Below, in pieces: positions 1 to 12,680 of a stretch of DNA of 64,000 nucleotides. Below the pieces are notes generated by a model. The model had not been told where the DNA came from and did not search any database. It saw nothing but the letters and a program-made list of their open reading frames with translations. How positions within the stretch are numbered: position 1 is the first letter of the stretch; each line of letters opens with the position of its first letter. Origin of the DNA: Nymphaea colorata (Eukaryota > Streptophyta > Magnoliopsida > Nymphaeales > Nymphaeaceae); the NCBI RefSeq assembly GCF_008831285.2, contig NC_045148.1:19089002-19153001 (forward strand), in the 5' to 3' direction. The position numbers and the translations under genes are program-made.

Positions 1-310
1 AATCTCGCAAAAAAGCTTCAATTATTTTTCTCAAAAGTCAAGGCCTGTGCATTTTTAGCATTTTTTTGTGTTTCCAGTAATTCATTATCCTCTGCAGCCT
101 ACACTCGGTATCCACCAGTGCATTGAGCGGACATAGAAAGAAAAACAAAGTAGTTCAGATGATATCAGCATCAGTCAGGGGGACGTTCATTTCAAAGGTG
201 TAGAGCATTGGATTAAAAATGTAAAAAACGATGATAAAAAACGATGAACAAACTCAAAGGGATGTCAGTCAACGGAAAACATATCAAACATCAGTGAACG
301 AGAATCATAC

Positions 311-3300
311 TTCAGCTGATGGACAGCATCTGCAAGAGCAGATACACCAAGCACCATCGCCTTGTCAGATACGCCGACGAGAACATTTAGTCTGGATACC
401 AAAGCAATATCAAAGAGAATAAGGCAGGCCAGTCCAACTTGAGCCCACCTGCAAAATCATAAACAAACTAGTGAAAAGCAATATAAGAACAATGAACATG
501 GTAGGCCGTTCCTGCAACTTTAAACCAAACCAGACTTTAATCAGGGGACAGCAAAGATCATACTTAAACCAAACTGAAATCATAAAACTTGCATTGGTAG
601 GAAGAAAATAACCAAACTTACTTCTTTGTGCCCATAAAAAACCCTTGGACCACAAATACAGCTAAAGATTGCTCGTCGAGCTAGATGCTTCTATCAAGAC
701 TAATTTATGAACTGGATTTAGATTACTTCATAACTACAGCCTAACAAAACTATGGGAGAATTCCTTCAAAGCACAATAATGGCCATTTGATTTTACTTGA
801 GCAGGACAGTATGATACTCATTATGCTGCACGCGTCCATTCTTGCCTTTCTGAAGGTACAACCATGACCAATCATATTAACATCAGTTTCACTTTTTCTT
901 TTAGGTTGCAGGCATAGAGAAAGATAACAAGTACCAAATTATCTTGCAACTTACATTACAAGAGGAAAATGTTTTTTTTTATAAAAATTGTAGCACAAAT
1001 TTCCTTAACATGTACTCGAAGCTTTCTGTGTGCAGAAAATGAAAATTGCCTAGTAAAATACATTATAGGGACTTGTTCCACCATCAAAATTTCTTTTCCA
1101 CCTTAAACAACAAGCAGCTCTACATGGCACTTAAGTTTTGTTGTACAATAGCTTTTTAAACTTCCAGGATAATAGATAAAATAAATGTGGATATAAATAT
1201 ATTATTTTTCATAATATTTGCATAGCTATTCACACAATTTTTGATGAACACGTCTTATAGTACATTAATCACAGTTTTTCTGGAGATCCTTAGTGCTATC
1301 AAATTTTGAACACACTCGTAGCCACTAAATTAATGATCAAAATGGAATTTTTTCTCCATGAAAAATAATGTTTTTGTAACTTCTGTCATGTTCGTTGTAT
1401 ACATTTTTTAGTTTGCAGTTTGATTCATAGGTTTTACCACCCACTTTCTTTTCCTCCATTATTGGTGCAACATCTAGGTGACGTAAATGAAATGTGTTTA
1501 ATGTTGATACCATTAGCAAAAATTGTCTTATCATCTACTGGGTCAATTCAAGAATTTCAATAATTTTGGATAAAATAAGAGAGTTGCTATAATGCTTACA
1601 TAAGAATCCTCCTTAGTTTAATATGCTTCAGAAAACGACTATAGATGATTGATCCAAGCATTAGGCCACACCATCCAACAACACGTGCTGTCCCCACAAA
1701 TGATGAATCCATATGCAAGAATTCTGTCTGGTAATAGAACATAGAAATTGAAATGTTTGGAACAGTAACATGTGCAATGAAGAACCATGTCATAGGCCTG
1801 GCAAACCACAAGATCATTAGTAGCAGTCAGCAAAAGAAAGATCTTCCAGAAAAACAAATTCTTGACTGTGTTGTTACCTTAAGATTATTGGTTGCCTAAA
1901 TGCCTCGGACAAACTACAGACACCCCGACGCAAGGACAACAGCCATTTCATTGCTAGAGGCTTCTTATGGCGCTTCACAATCTCAGATGGCATACAGATG
2001 TTCCTAACTGCCTGGGACAAACCATAGACACCTGTACGCAAGGACAACAGCCGTTTCAATGCTAGAGGCTTCTTCTGATGGCATTTTGCAATCTCAGATG
2101 ACATATAGATGTTCTTAACTGCCTGACACAGACCATAGACACCTGTAAGCAAGGACAACAGCCATTTCATTTCTAGAGGGTTCTTCTGATGGCACTTCGC
2201 AATCTCAGATGACATATAGATGTTCCTAACTGCGTGAAACAAACCATAGACACCTGTACGCAAGGACAACAGCCATTTCATTGCTAGAGGCTTCTTCTGA
2301 TTGCACTTCACAATCTCAGATGGCATAGGGATGTTCCTAACTGCCCGAGACAAATTATAGACACTACCTGTAAGCAAGGACAAAAGCCATTTCATTACTA
2401 GAGGCTTCTTCTTATGGCACTTCACAATCTCAGATGGCATAGAGATGTTCCTCAATTCCCCAACTTCTTTGGTTTTCTTTCTTCTTCTCATAGTGCCAAA
2501 ATCATCAGTTTCCACCACAGGAGCATTCACATTGGAGACTCTCTCTCTCTGAACTAGATCAGCAGCTAATTCTTCAGAAACTCCTGATAACTTTCCATTC
2601 TGGATATTAGTTTGGGCATAGTCAATCATCGGACTCTCTTTGTCTGGAGCATATTCCATTGACAAATTCGTTTTTGTCATTGCAGGATTATAAGAGTCAA
2701 GTGAAGCATCTGCTGTATTTTCGCCAACAGTGGTGCTGCTAAACGAAGCCTCCTTAACAAAAGCACATGAAAGAAGCTGGATGGAATTTAATGCAGAGAA
2801 TATTATATAATTTCTGTGAATTTTCATGTTAGTTAACGAATATCCGCCCAACAAACTCCCACTTATTCCACCCAATGCCATTGTTGACCAGGATATTAAT
2901 TGAAGATCCCCAGCATAAGCAGCCCTGACAAAAACAAAAAGATCATTTATCAGCTTAAAGGAACTTCATTTGATAGAGGATTAGGACCAGTATAAAACAG
3001 CTAGCATACATACCGCTCGAATCTCACTGCCTCAGCAATCATTGCATCTACTACAACATCAGCCATAGCAGAGCCTATGTTTTGTATTGTTAAGAATATG
3101 GTGAGGGATATAGATGAACTCCTCAATGATTCTGAAAGACCAAGAATAAGCCATGGAACAAGAGATAGAAGAGTTGCCAAGTTTAAGTAAGGAAGTCGTT
3201 TCCTTCCATGGATAGGGATGCAATCTGACAAGATTCTGCACATTGACAGAAGGAAGACCCAGTTAATGCATTGAAAAGCCACCTATCACTATCAGCAAGG

Positions 3301-4817
3301 AATATGAAGTAGTTGAGTCTGATAGGCAGCAAGCAGAACCTACCCATATAATGGTTTTATGCTCCATGGTGATTGTGCAATTGAGACAAGAAATTGTGAG
3401 GTGGAAGGTGACAACTTAAGCATGTCTTTCAGCTGGAAAGAAACTGCCATCCAGACAAAAGATCTAAAGCCCTGAAAGCAAACAGTTAAATGTTTGACTA
3501 AGTAGTTGCAGATGTTATAGTGTCAAAAGAAGCCACCTAAAGTGCATGATATATCCATGGATGATTGTTTTTAACCTCATCCATTCAACATCCTCTAAGA
3601 GTTGATCTCAATGGAATGAAATGACAATATGGAGTCTCCCCCCCAACCCCCCCCTCCCCTCTCTCTCTCTCCCTAAGACTCTAACTCACCTCACACACAC
3701 ACACGCACACGCACATACAGAGTGCTAGACAGACAACAGAAAGGTCATGTTTGTTTACACAGATCCGACATCTGCAGTGATCATTTAGTTGTCTGAGTTT
3801 TCAAAGAAGCATAGTGGATCTCAGATCCACTCTGCTGCTTGCTGATAAATCCACTGTTTGTTTAAACTTTAAACAGTGATTTCACGCAGCACTGATCTGA
3901 GATCATGCCCTAAAAGTACTATTTGCTAAAGAGAAAAAGAGTAACGAAAACAGACCTCCTTTAACTGCGTATACTCCAACATAACATACCAACGTCCCTC
4001 TTTCATTAACTAAAATGTCGTAAACATCTTTTTGTCTTATCAAGCAACAGCCACAGTTACAATTACTGTTGAAATGCTCCTGTTAACATTTTGGCATGTT
4101 TTCTGAATCGTCAGGTTTCACCAAATAAATTCACTATGTTAGACTGTCTTAAAAGTCATAACATGGTTGAGAGATGAAGTTTCCCTCTCCAAAAGTCACC
4201 GTTGAAATGCTACTGTTAACATTACTTTATCTGCTTACTGAAAACGAACATTACATTCCTAACAGTAGAAACATTAGTCCTCCATGTCTCCAGTTTTTCA
4301 GCATAACCATAGGCCAAAGTTTTTAGCGGCTCCTTGCAAAGATATTACAAGAAACCCATTAAATTGCATGAGAATATAACTAACAGGAGTTTAATTGTTT
4401 CTTGAGCTTATATTCATTGGCGACAAACATTCCAAATGGTTTTGACGGTCTACATCAAGAAAACAGACTGCAGCAAGTAAGAAGTACAAAGTGCATAGGA
4501 AAAGGGAAAATACGAAACTATGAGAGCTCGGAAGAAAAGACAGAAAATAAAGAGCAAATAGCAGCCTTAAAATTTTAACTTCCAGAACTGACAAAGAAAA
4601 ATCATAAGATCAATTGCTTCCCCACCAGGCACCGGCAAAACAAACGTTTTGGTAGCACCGATAATTGCATACATTTTCAATAAAGGAAAGTGATTTAGAC
4701 GAGAGCCTCGTTGAACCAAGAAAGAGAAAAGTCCACCTGGATGAAGTAGATGAAGACGATGAGCCATAGAAACGGAAACCCGAAGTTGGTGCGCATCTGT
4801 CTGAGCCATGAAACCAT
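311..4817 (-). CDS. FBT4: Folate-biopterin transporter 4-like protein (BT1/FBT family), 3' end beyond window
   Basis: Multi-pass membrane protein of the plant BT1/FBT branch of the major facilitator superfamily; members are thought to carry folates or pterins, but the substrate of FBT4-type proteins is not settled. Exons, in coding order: 4737-4817, 3344-3471, 3014-3235, 1878-2924, 1600-1797, 311-448. All junctions are GT/AG and the phases close, giving 604 codons before the window edge. Family signatures: WSIKPLYG (exon 2), ILSDCIPIHGRKR and GSAMADVVVDAMIAEAVRFE (exon 3), GGISGSLLGGY (exon 4), GTARVVGWCGLMLGS (exon 5) and GVSDKAMVL (exon 6). The start at 4817 gives a short N-terminus leading straight into the first membrane segment, as is usual for FBT4. 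The last family exons are not found in 1-310. Oddity: exon 4 carries five copies of a ~37-residue unit, so the protein is far longer than its relatives. Recognition is strong; the exact paralogue is inferred. Confidence 0.88.
1898..2452 (-). repeat. In-frame five-copy ~111-bp tandem repeat inside FBT4-like exon 4
   Basis: Five consecutive units of 38, 37, 37, 37 and 36 codons fill residues ~302-486, just before the membrane segment that begins FRQPIILRP. Each unit runs roughly RNIxMPSEIVKCHQKKP then LxMKWLLSLRTGVYG. All units stay in frame, with only whole-codon indels (one extra codon in the first unit, one missing in the last), and each unit differs by several substitutions. The final unit runs directly into the conserved family sequence, so the units look like duplications of the authentic pre-membrane loop segment. 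Confidence 0.93.
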
Positions 4818-4966
4818 GGCTTCCCACCAAAGACTGCCACTTTCTTAGACACGAAGGAATCGAACCAAGAAGGGGAACGGCCCCCTTGATGCGATCAGGG
4901 GAAGATAATTGTTTCCTACAATGAATCACCCATACTTACGAGGACGCAAAGACCGCACGCTTTCCC

Positions 4967-4974
4967 TTTATATA
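4967..4974 (-). promoter_or_regulatory. Probable TATA box of the FBT4-like gene
   Basis: TATATAAA on the minus strand, about 150 bases upstream of the ATG at 4817. This would put transcription start near 4940 with a 5' leader of roughly 120 bases. Position and sequence are typical of a plant core promoter; no transcript evidence is available. Confidence 0.5.
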
Positions 4975-4975
4975 A

Positions 4976-6029
4976 CTTCCGCATGACTATGAGCATTTGG
5001 GCAGAGTGGCATCGAAACGTCAAGACCAAGGCCAGGGAGTCGCAACATCGCTGACTTTTCCATAGTCCTCTCTACTACCATTTCTCAAGAGCAGAAACGA
5101 CATAGGGGCAAAAAGAGTACAACGATTCTGTTATGGTACAAGTTCAGAAAGATTGCAAGATTGGTCTGTTTTGGCTGTTCAGAAATGATGGACTTGCAGG
5201 ACAGGGATCCAGTCTTCGAGGAAGTCAGCCTACTCGATAAAACACTGTCGTCTGTGATTGTAAAAAGCCAACAGAACTACTCACACACAATTGACCAACG
5301 GCTATTGTCCAGAACTTATTGTTCTTGGGCGTTTTCAAGATTCCAAATCTGATGGAAAGAAGGCCATTCATGGCTGAATTGCTGTTCTCGGTGTCGGAAA
5401 ATTGAGCTCGCAGCGGATTGGTGTTAACAGATGCCCATCTCCATCATGAAGGCGAGGTGGGTAGGGCGCACAGGTTGGATCTGGATCTGGATCAGGTTAG
5501 ACTTGTAAGAAGGACAGGGCATTCATATCGAACTATAGAGAGAGTGAGAGAGAAGCTAACATTAAAGTGCAATCGGTTTTCCAAGACATGTTATTAATGT
5601 CATTAAAATGAGGAAGAGAGAGAGATGTATACATGGTTGGTGTTTATATTGTCATAACACACCTTATTTTAAGTTTTGGAAAGCTGGGTTCTGTTTTTGG
5701 TAACGTCGACTACCGTTAAAAACTAAGAACCATATATTTAATACAGGAGCTTTTACTCATTACAGACAAGATTATGAAACATTAAAATATTATAAGAACT
5801 TTGTCTGATCTAAACTGTTATAAGTTATTACGTTCAGAATTCAAGACTGACCGGATAGCTAGCCTCAGTTGGGCTGCAGTCGTGTGGTCAAACTCGATCC
5901 TATTGAATCATAGGGCAAGCACGGGCCAAGTTAAGGTGAACTGTTCTTTCCTGTGAAATCAGACTCGAATCGGGTTATGAATACTTTTTATATGTGGGCA
6001 CATGAAATATGAGTAAATGGGTTGTTCCA
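4976..6029. other. Intergenic, no gene recognised
   Basis: Upstream flank of the FBT4-like gene. Only short chance ORFs and a GA-rich patch near 5535-5625 are visible. Nothing resembles a conserved protein or RNA gene. Confidence 0.5.
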
Positions 6030-6690
6030 AGGGACTTAACATAACTGGTCATTGCAGTTTAGTCCTACGTTACATCTGCAACGAAATAGTTGTGGCTCCG
6101 CCCCTGGCAGGAGGCCTCCAACCTCTGGCAAGAAGTATATGTACAACGCAAAGGAACTAGATACAAAAAATAACCTTGTACAGAGAAACAAGGCAAAGGC
6201 AAAGAGAGGCCGGCATGCGGGGAACAGAAGCCAAAATTCTAGATCAAAGCCAAATCCTTCAATCAACTGTGCTGGATATGCAAACCAGACTCCTGACTGA
6301 GCCATCCCCCAAGACTGACCTTATCCTTCCCCGATCTATGAAGGGCAGCAATAAATCCTTTCACACAGCACTTCCAAATATCATCAGCTACTTGCTTAAC
6401 AGGTCTGAACACCTCATGCATTCTTTCATTTCTAACACACCATAATCTCCATATAATGGTATGGATGCAAATCCGCCAACAGCGTGTAAGCCACCCAACC
6501 TTGAAGTTGTGCACATACCACCTTCTGAGAGCTAGATGTGTCGGGCCAAACATCCTCCACTTGAAGTGAAACTTGAAGAGCACATGATTTCACACAAACT
6601 CAGAAAACTTGCACGAGAAGAGAAGATGGTCTTGAGACTCTTCCTGCTTGTAACATAGCACGCAACGATTCACAAGGTGGAGCACCTACG
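6030..6690 (-). mobile_element. 3' end of a dead LINE (non-LTR retrotransposon) with zf-RVT domain
   Basis: Read on the minus strand, 6263-6680 encodes the zinc-binding C-terminal region found after plant LINE reverse transcriptases: CVLCYKQEESQDHLLFSC gives the Cys-x2-Cys...His-x4-Cys pattern, followed by the usual tryptophan-rich stretch (IIWRLWCVRNERMHE). An in-frame TGA replaces what is normally a Trp codon right after the zinc motif (SEFV then stop). No catalytic RT sequence is recognisable upstream, so this is a 5'-truncated, inactive copy. The bases down to ~6030 look like the 3' untranslated tail and end near a CAGGGGCGGAGCCA-type sequence (6094-6108, minus), the terminal motif shared with the MITEs in this window. 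Confidence 0.8.
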
Positions 6691-6747
6691 CTGGATTCTG
6701 TTTGAGAAAGAGAGCATGTAGGTAAAGCCCTTAAATACCATTTTGGT

Positions 6748-6895
6748 GTGTGTTTGGGTGACAGTCAAAACTGGATTTGTGAAAAACACGTTCTTCACGA
6801 AAAAAGTCGTTTTCAAAAGGGTGTGACTATGAAGAATGTAGTCTCCCGTAATCTTTTTCAGAAAGCTTCTTTTAGTCTTGTCATCCCAACACACA
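6748..6895. mobile_element. Short MITE with 16-bp terminal inverted repeats
   Basis: GTGTGTTTGGGTGACA at 6748-6763 is mirrored by the inverse of GTGTGTTGGGATGACA at 6880-6895 (two mismatches). The ~148-bp interior is AT-rich with no coding capacity. No clean target-site duplication could be assigned. It sits just upstream of the LINE fragment. Confidence 0.6.
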
Positions 6896-8877
6896 AATCA
6901 AACTGCAAAAATTGGTCTGGTTTTCACAAAACAACACTTTTCAATGGTGTCATGGAAACACTCTTTAAAGTTTTTAACTACACGGACCTTGCATTTTCAT
7001 TCCAAGATTTTTTGAAGAGTTGTCCATTGACTGCTGTCATAAGTTTCATTGCAACAAATGCAAAATTAATGTTTTTTCTGTTGGTGAGCAGGTATTTCAT
7101 CCTACCACCCAATAAGAGGGCCAAAACCTCCACCCTTCCCCTCACTCTCCTAGGTTTCAGGTCTGCTTTGAGAATTGTGAGAGTCCATGTTGGTTTTGAA
7201 GTCCACAATTATGCGGTGGTTCCATGAATTATCATTAGGATTTCCTCGGAAAGGGACCTGGAGAGAGTTTTGAGAAATGTGCATGATTCGCAAGTGCCAA
7301 CTGAGTTTTTTGGATATAGTTCTTATCTTAAAAAATAAAATTGGTGAAGTTGGTGATATTGATAAAGTCGGATTGAGTTTTACTGATAAAGGAAACTCCC
7401 ACTTGCTCATAGCGTTTTTCCTGAAGAAATCCAATGTGCAGTCTTACCCCCAGATGACCAACATCAAGATTCTTCCAACAGTCCTGGAATGAACTTTTGG
7501 ATCGCCGGTCATGTTTTCTTTAAATGCTTCTTTGCTACATCTGCTCGCAGGCACGTTGTTAATAAGTTCAATAAGGTCGGATAACCTTGCACATCTTTCA
7601 CTCGAGAATTCTTGTTGTAGATGCATAAACAATTTATCTTTTAACAGCGTTGGAAAACGACCTTTATGTAGTCATTTGGCAGCAATGGGTCTCTTGCAGC
7701 AGGATCTATCATGAAGCCAATCTCTTAAAGAGCGCTCAATTGCATACGCCTATTTGGGGCAAATATAAAGACGTTCAATTGGTCCAAACGTGAGTAGAAG
7801 TTGATCCACAACTTGAATGGAGACTGGGATCATATGTCAAGATCAAATTGCCATCGGTGAGCATTGGTTGTTGATTCACAATTAATGGGGGAGCAAAACA
7901 CTGGCACACACTGTGATCCAATTTTAAGTCGTTCACCAATATGCGATAAACTAAATTATGTGAGACCAACATGTAAAGAAACTGATTTAATTGCTCTGTC
8001 TCCACTAAGCCAACCCCGTTGGAGCAGGTGGTGAAGTGGTTGATTATGGCTTTGCTAAAGGTGGATGACGAATGTGTACACCCAGTGGCAGATAAAGCCC
8101 TTGGTTGAAGATTGTGGCCAAGGAAGAAAGCCTCTGCACCCTCCCAAGCGATTAATTTTAGGTTCTCCAATGACTTTGTGGCAGTTGCAGTCGGTTGCCA
8201 ACCTTTGCCGGATTAGGGGATAGTGATCAACTGAAAAGACAGTACGCCTCGAGATTGAGATATTTTAACTTCTTGTAGTGTGACAAAGTGATTGAATGTA
8301 CATGCGTTCCTTTGTACATATCTCCCTGTGCCTGTACATTCTTCTTTAGCTATATATAGCTTTGGTACATATTCATCAATAATGAAGGGTTAATCCCCAT
8401 CAATAATGTGCATGTGTGAGAGAGAGGGAGAGAGAAAGAGAAAAAAAGAGAGAGATATAGAGAGAGGTGTCTACTGTATGCGGCACATATACAATAAGTA
8501 TTTAGACAGTCGAACGCCAAAAACATCTTGATGCATTCGCAAATTAAAACAGTTAGCATCAAACCTGGTTTTCGTTTCAACCATCATCAGTATAGATAGC
8601 TGTCAGGTAGTCCTACCATTCCTTATACGTCTATAAAACATAAAAAAGAAAACGGACAAAGAAAATTATGCAATTGAAATGTATGAATACAACGTTGCCT
8701 TCTAGAACATTGATCTTACTGCATGTTATATAGAAGGATCACACCATCAATAATAACGTTAATCCCTTTTTTGTACTAATTACATTTTGACACGGTAACT
8801 AACTTTTCAGGTCCTTTGATAGTGCAATATGCTAATGAAGCATCTAGTTATGGTGTCTATTTTCATTGGTATGCAAT
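6896..8877. other. Intergenic region with unrecognised short ORFs
   Basis: Several open stretches exist on the minus strand (for example 7775-8170, 131 codons, and 7444-7632). None shows a recognisable domain, and together they do not read as one gene without many stops. They may be decayed remains of the LINE body or another element. A GA-rich microsatellite lies near 8417-8466. Confidence 0.4.
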
Positions 8878-11800
8878 TTAAGAACAGTAGAGAGGGGCAA
8901 TTGCAGGCTGGTAAAGAAAGGGCCTGACTGTATGAGAATAACCAGAAGGCAGATTGTATTTGAATCTCCTTCCTCCTTTGGACATCCCCACTCGATTACA
9001 GTGTTCATGGAAGCTGCTGATGGGCCTTGCCAAACACGATTCCCAGCGATTGGTCTCTGACATCGTTTCGGCCACTGTGAATATGCCCCTTGCGTCTGTG
9101 AAGGCCTGGTAGTTTAGGACCTCCCCAGATTTTGTTATACATAGAACAGCTACCTCAGCACCTACATGAACAGGTTTGGTCCATGTCAAACATGCAGAAA
9201 CAAGGTATACAATTATCATTAAGGTAAACAATTATCAGGGGCATAGGTGTAAAAACTTTTTAGAGTCAGTAACGGGGTTGATACGAAAGCAAACTACTGG
9301 ACCAATCCGATGTGTACCCTATGTATCTGATAGAATAACTGCAGTAGGCACGAAGGCAAGTCTCAACTGGCACACGCTCCATATACTGCCAATACTACCA
9401 TTCCCATGAAACACCAAAAAATGAACCCTGTAAACCCAAAGTCTTCTTGTGTTGAGGACTGGAAGTATAACCCATACAAAGAGCAAGAACATCATCATTC
9501 ATGCTTCGCAATTTTTTGAGAATACAAGAAATATCATTGTCCTCCATGGTGGATAATCCAAAATAACTGTGAGAAAATAGGCTAAGTATCATAATCCTGC
9601 CCCAATTTTCGACCTTTTTATGATCCACTTCAGGACGAAACCAAATGACACTGGGTGCAACTAATACCGATGGAGCTTGACCACAAACTAAAACATAGAG
9701 AAACAATAAGATTAAATGCTAAAATGCTACTTTTCCCTTTTTGATGGAATAAAAGGCTCACAAACATCTAGTAGAAAAGAAAAACATCTTTGTTGTGACA
9801 TTTTATGCTACTAGATAGGTAAAAATGGTCGCTGCAACTCTGTTACTACACCCATTTTCAGACATTGGTACTTTCAATCGTCTGGTATGGCTCGGATCGC
9901 ATATGGATCAGTTCCCATCCAACCCAAAAGCTTAAGTGAAAAGGTACCTTCTTCCCTCTCGTTCTTAAGCCTAAAGTCCGAAGGCATCTTCTTCCTCCTC
10001 CTGCCACCTTTCACTGCAACTCCATCTTTGACAATCAGGGGCATCATCCAGTGATGGAGGATGACTGGCAGAGAGGTAAGCAATGTTTTTCTCTTCAAAC
10101 TTTTGTCCTATTTTCTCTAATTTATTAAAAACAAAGGGTTTTCTTCTCAACCGATAAACCCTTTCTTCTGACTTTTTTTTTTTTTTGGTTTCAAGCATTT
10201 TGTTTGCTTATCTTAAGCATGGTTTCAAAGCTGTTGGCTTTTTTTTTTCTCTTCACATGCAATTGTGCTGCTTTTTTCCAACCATCATGTGAAAGCCCTT
10301 GTTTTTCTTAAGCAGCTTTTGACTGCATTGATATTGCAAATTTGACCATTTATAAGCCTCACCTTCGATAGTGCTTCATGATTAAAAAAAAAAAAAAATT
10401 TCTTCCATCATATGATTTACACTACTGTCCTCAGGAAAAAAACCACATCCCATGTGCAAAACCTATTGGAGCTACTCCATAACTCAAGCTCTGTTGAACT
10501 TGCTAAAACATACACAAACACACAGAGACATACACACGGATTAACTGACCCTTAACTTCCAACTTTTTTGTGGAAACCAATTGTATTCAGAAATACATGA
10601 CTCAGCATCCAATAATTGGGGACTCAACGGTCCATATGACCATTTGAAAACTATGGCTATGATGCTGGAATATCTGAAAGATGTGCTCATCTAACCTTGC
10701 CTGAAATCATACTCCGTAACTGGACATGCTTCAGCAGCTCATTCAGATAGTGCCTACTTGGACCAAATTTTCAGTGCAAAAGTTTGGCCTATCTGTATTC
10801 TATTTCAGCAAAACCAACTTTGATAATCCCGATTATCTAGAGACAGCCTTTCTTAGACCTCAACCTGACTTTCAAAAGATTGAAGCCGAAAAATACATGA
10901 CCTCAAAGATCAACGGAATAAAACCTGTTCTCCATTAAGGATGACATGCCTTTAGTGGTTTCAACTTCCAGGCATATGACCAAGATAATCTGTGAGTCTA
11001 GATATCAAAAAGACAAATTAACAGGGGTAACAGTACATCAAACGATATGAAACCATGAGCAACCCTTGTTCATTTCAAACAAATAGTGCACCATTTAAAG
11101 GATTATTATGATGTTCTCCTATTGGTTAGCAATATACATTAGAAACATAGTCAATTCCTGAAGTCAAGTGAGAGTTTAAGAATACTTGAGATGAAAAGAA
11201 ACAGAGGAGAACCAAAAGTATAAGCACACCCAAAAGAAAAAAAAGAAAAAGAAAAAAGAAGTCAACTCTAATATGAAACAACACTAAGCTAGGCATGCGC
11301 CCACCAGTTTCCCCAGTGAGATAAAAATGGTTAGCCAAATTGTACTCTTATCCGCCACTGTAATAAGCTATCCAGGACACGAAGAAGGTTAGGAGTCCAC
11401 AAATGGCACGCAAATGCAAGGATGCACACAGGAAGATATCCACCCAATAGATGATAAGCAGAAAAAATTTTAAAGAGATATCAGAAGCATAAGATAAGCG
11501 AATGGAGAAGTGGAATCTACATATGAAGAGCGTTCCACAAGGACATGGGCATATATCCTCATTAACCAGCAAATCAAGATGCAGCAAAAACAAACTAAAT
11601 AAACCAACAAATTTTCACAAATTTTAGGATATGATCAGCCAGCAGAAACCCCAAAATCTCAATCCGAAACAAAAGTCACAATAATTCTCAATTGCCACTC
11701 TGCTCATTGAAGGGCTAAAACAAACATTTGCAGACCAAGAAGAAGACATCCTCAAGAACACCTAAAGCAAATCCCCTACACTATAGAGAATTCCTTAAAG

Positions 11801-12022
11801 AAACATGCAGAGGACAAAAATAACTAACAGGAAAAAGAAAGGAAAAAAGGAGGTTGAGCTTCAATTACCCTCCAAGGCGTGATCTTCCGGTCCAACAGCT
11901 GAATCGGAGCACACATCACACATGACTCTGCCATTGATTTCTCCAGTCCATGCCAATCCGTAACCCACAAAAACAAGAAGCAAGAGGAGACCCACCATGA
12001 TTCCCTTCGTCTCCATCTTCAT
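8878..12022 (-). CDS. Pollen Ole e 1 / extensin-like family secreted protein
   Basis: Two exons, 11869-12022 and 8878-9161, joined in phase across a 2.7-kb intron, give 145 residues. An N-terminal signal peptide is evident (basic METKGI, then a VGLLLLLVFVGYGLA core). The mature protein starts near GEINGRVMCDVC and follows the Ole e 1 pattern: GAEVAVLC with spaced cysteines, GEVLNYQAFTDARGIFTV (the typical tDxxGxF strand), ESCLAR, EHCN and C-terminal TVRPFLYQP...LYC. The family has six conserved Cys and is secreted to the cell wall or apoplast; individual functions are mostly unknown. An upstream in-frame ATG at 12052 would add ten charged residues ahead of the signal peptide, so 12022 (or 12016) is preferred. 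The 2.7-kb intron holds no recognised element. Confidence 0.85.
9162..11868 (-). other. Large intron of the Ole e 1-family gene
   Basis: A 2.7-kb phase-1 intron with GTAATT donor and TAG acceptor. It contains short open stretches (notably 9395-9706 minus) without recognisable domains, a poly-T run near 10171-10186 and AT-rich filler. No transposon ends were recognised. Confidence 0.6.
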
Positions 12023-12463
12023 CTCTCTCTCCCTCTCTCTTCTTCTGCCCACCGTTTTTCACCCTGTCTTTTTACACTCAGAAAAAGCACGCGCACAGGA
12101 GTCCCCGCGCCGACACTCGAGTTTCCTGGCAGCACGGTCATCGGATTTAGGTAATCTTTAATACTGGGGTTCACTTATTCTCACATAATCTCAGAACCGG
12201 CCTCATATTATTGAATTTCCTCCTTCGGGGCACCTTCCAAAAAAAAAAAAAAGTTTGAAGTTTTCATACGAGAACCATGAATTAATTTCTTCATATAGAT
12301 ACGGATTACCTTTGGCTGATAAACGGGCGCTTCACTTTACCATCTTTTTTTCATTTAAAAAGTTAGTTAAAATATGAAAAAAATAATGTGTTTAACGAGT
12401 ATTCTTAATTTGAAAGGAAAATACAAAGATGGATAATTTTCAATCTCGCCTCTTTGTTCTAGG

Positions 12464-12672
12464 CAGGGGCGGATCTAGGATTTTCCGCAAAGATGAGTCA
12501 AATGGGAACTACGTTTTGTGGATTGGATTTGAGTAGAACCAAACTAAACTTATATTCAAAAAATACATTGACACCAATTTTTTTTTTCAATTTTTATACT
12601 AGATTTTTTTTTTTTAATTTGGTTGGGATGGGGCCATGGCTTAGGCGCCCCGCCCCCCTCCATGTGCCCCTG
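12464..12672. mobile_element. hAT-like MITE with 8-bp target duplication
   Basis: Begins CAGGGGCGGATCTAGGA and ends ...CATGTGCCCCTG, an imperfect terminal inverted repeat. It is flanked by GTTCTAGG (12456-12463) and GTTCCAGG (12673-12680), an 8-bp target-site duplication with one mismatch, which is diagnostic of hAT transposition. The middle is AT-rich with T runs and non-coding. It belongs to the same terminal-motif family as the copies at 39092, 39497, 49268 and 61650. Confidence 0.8.
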
Positions 12673-12680
12673 GTTCCAGG

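Noticed and set aside
4567-4929. 120-codon minus ORF starting at 4929
   Set aside because: Wrong start for the transporter: the family-like N-terminus begins at 4817 and splices at 4737, while the rest of this frame is intron.
6748-7227. 159-codon plus-strand ORF
   Set aside because: Begins inside a MITE and has no domain; a chance ORF.
7775-8170. 131-codon minus-strand ORF as a host gene
   Set aside because: No recognisable domain, no flanking exons, and position next to a LINE relic; could be chance or element-derived.
9395-9706. 103-codon minus ORF in the Ole e 1-family intron as a nested gene or extra exon
   Set aside because: Does not fit the Ole e 1 fold, and the exon 1-exon 2 phases already close without it.
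12050-12052. Upstream ATG for the Ole e 1-family protein
   Set aside because: Adds a run of Arg/Glu residues before an otherwise standard signal peptide; the start at 12022 or 12016 is better.
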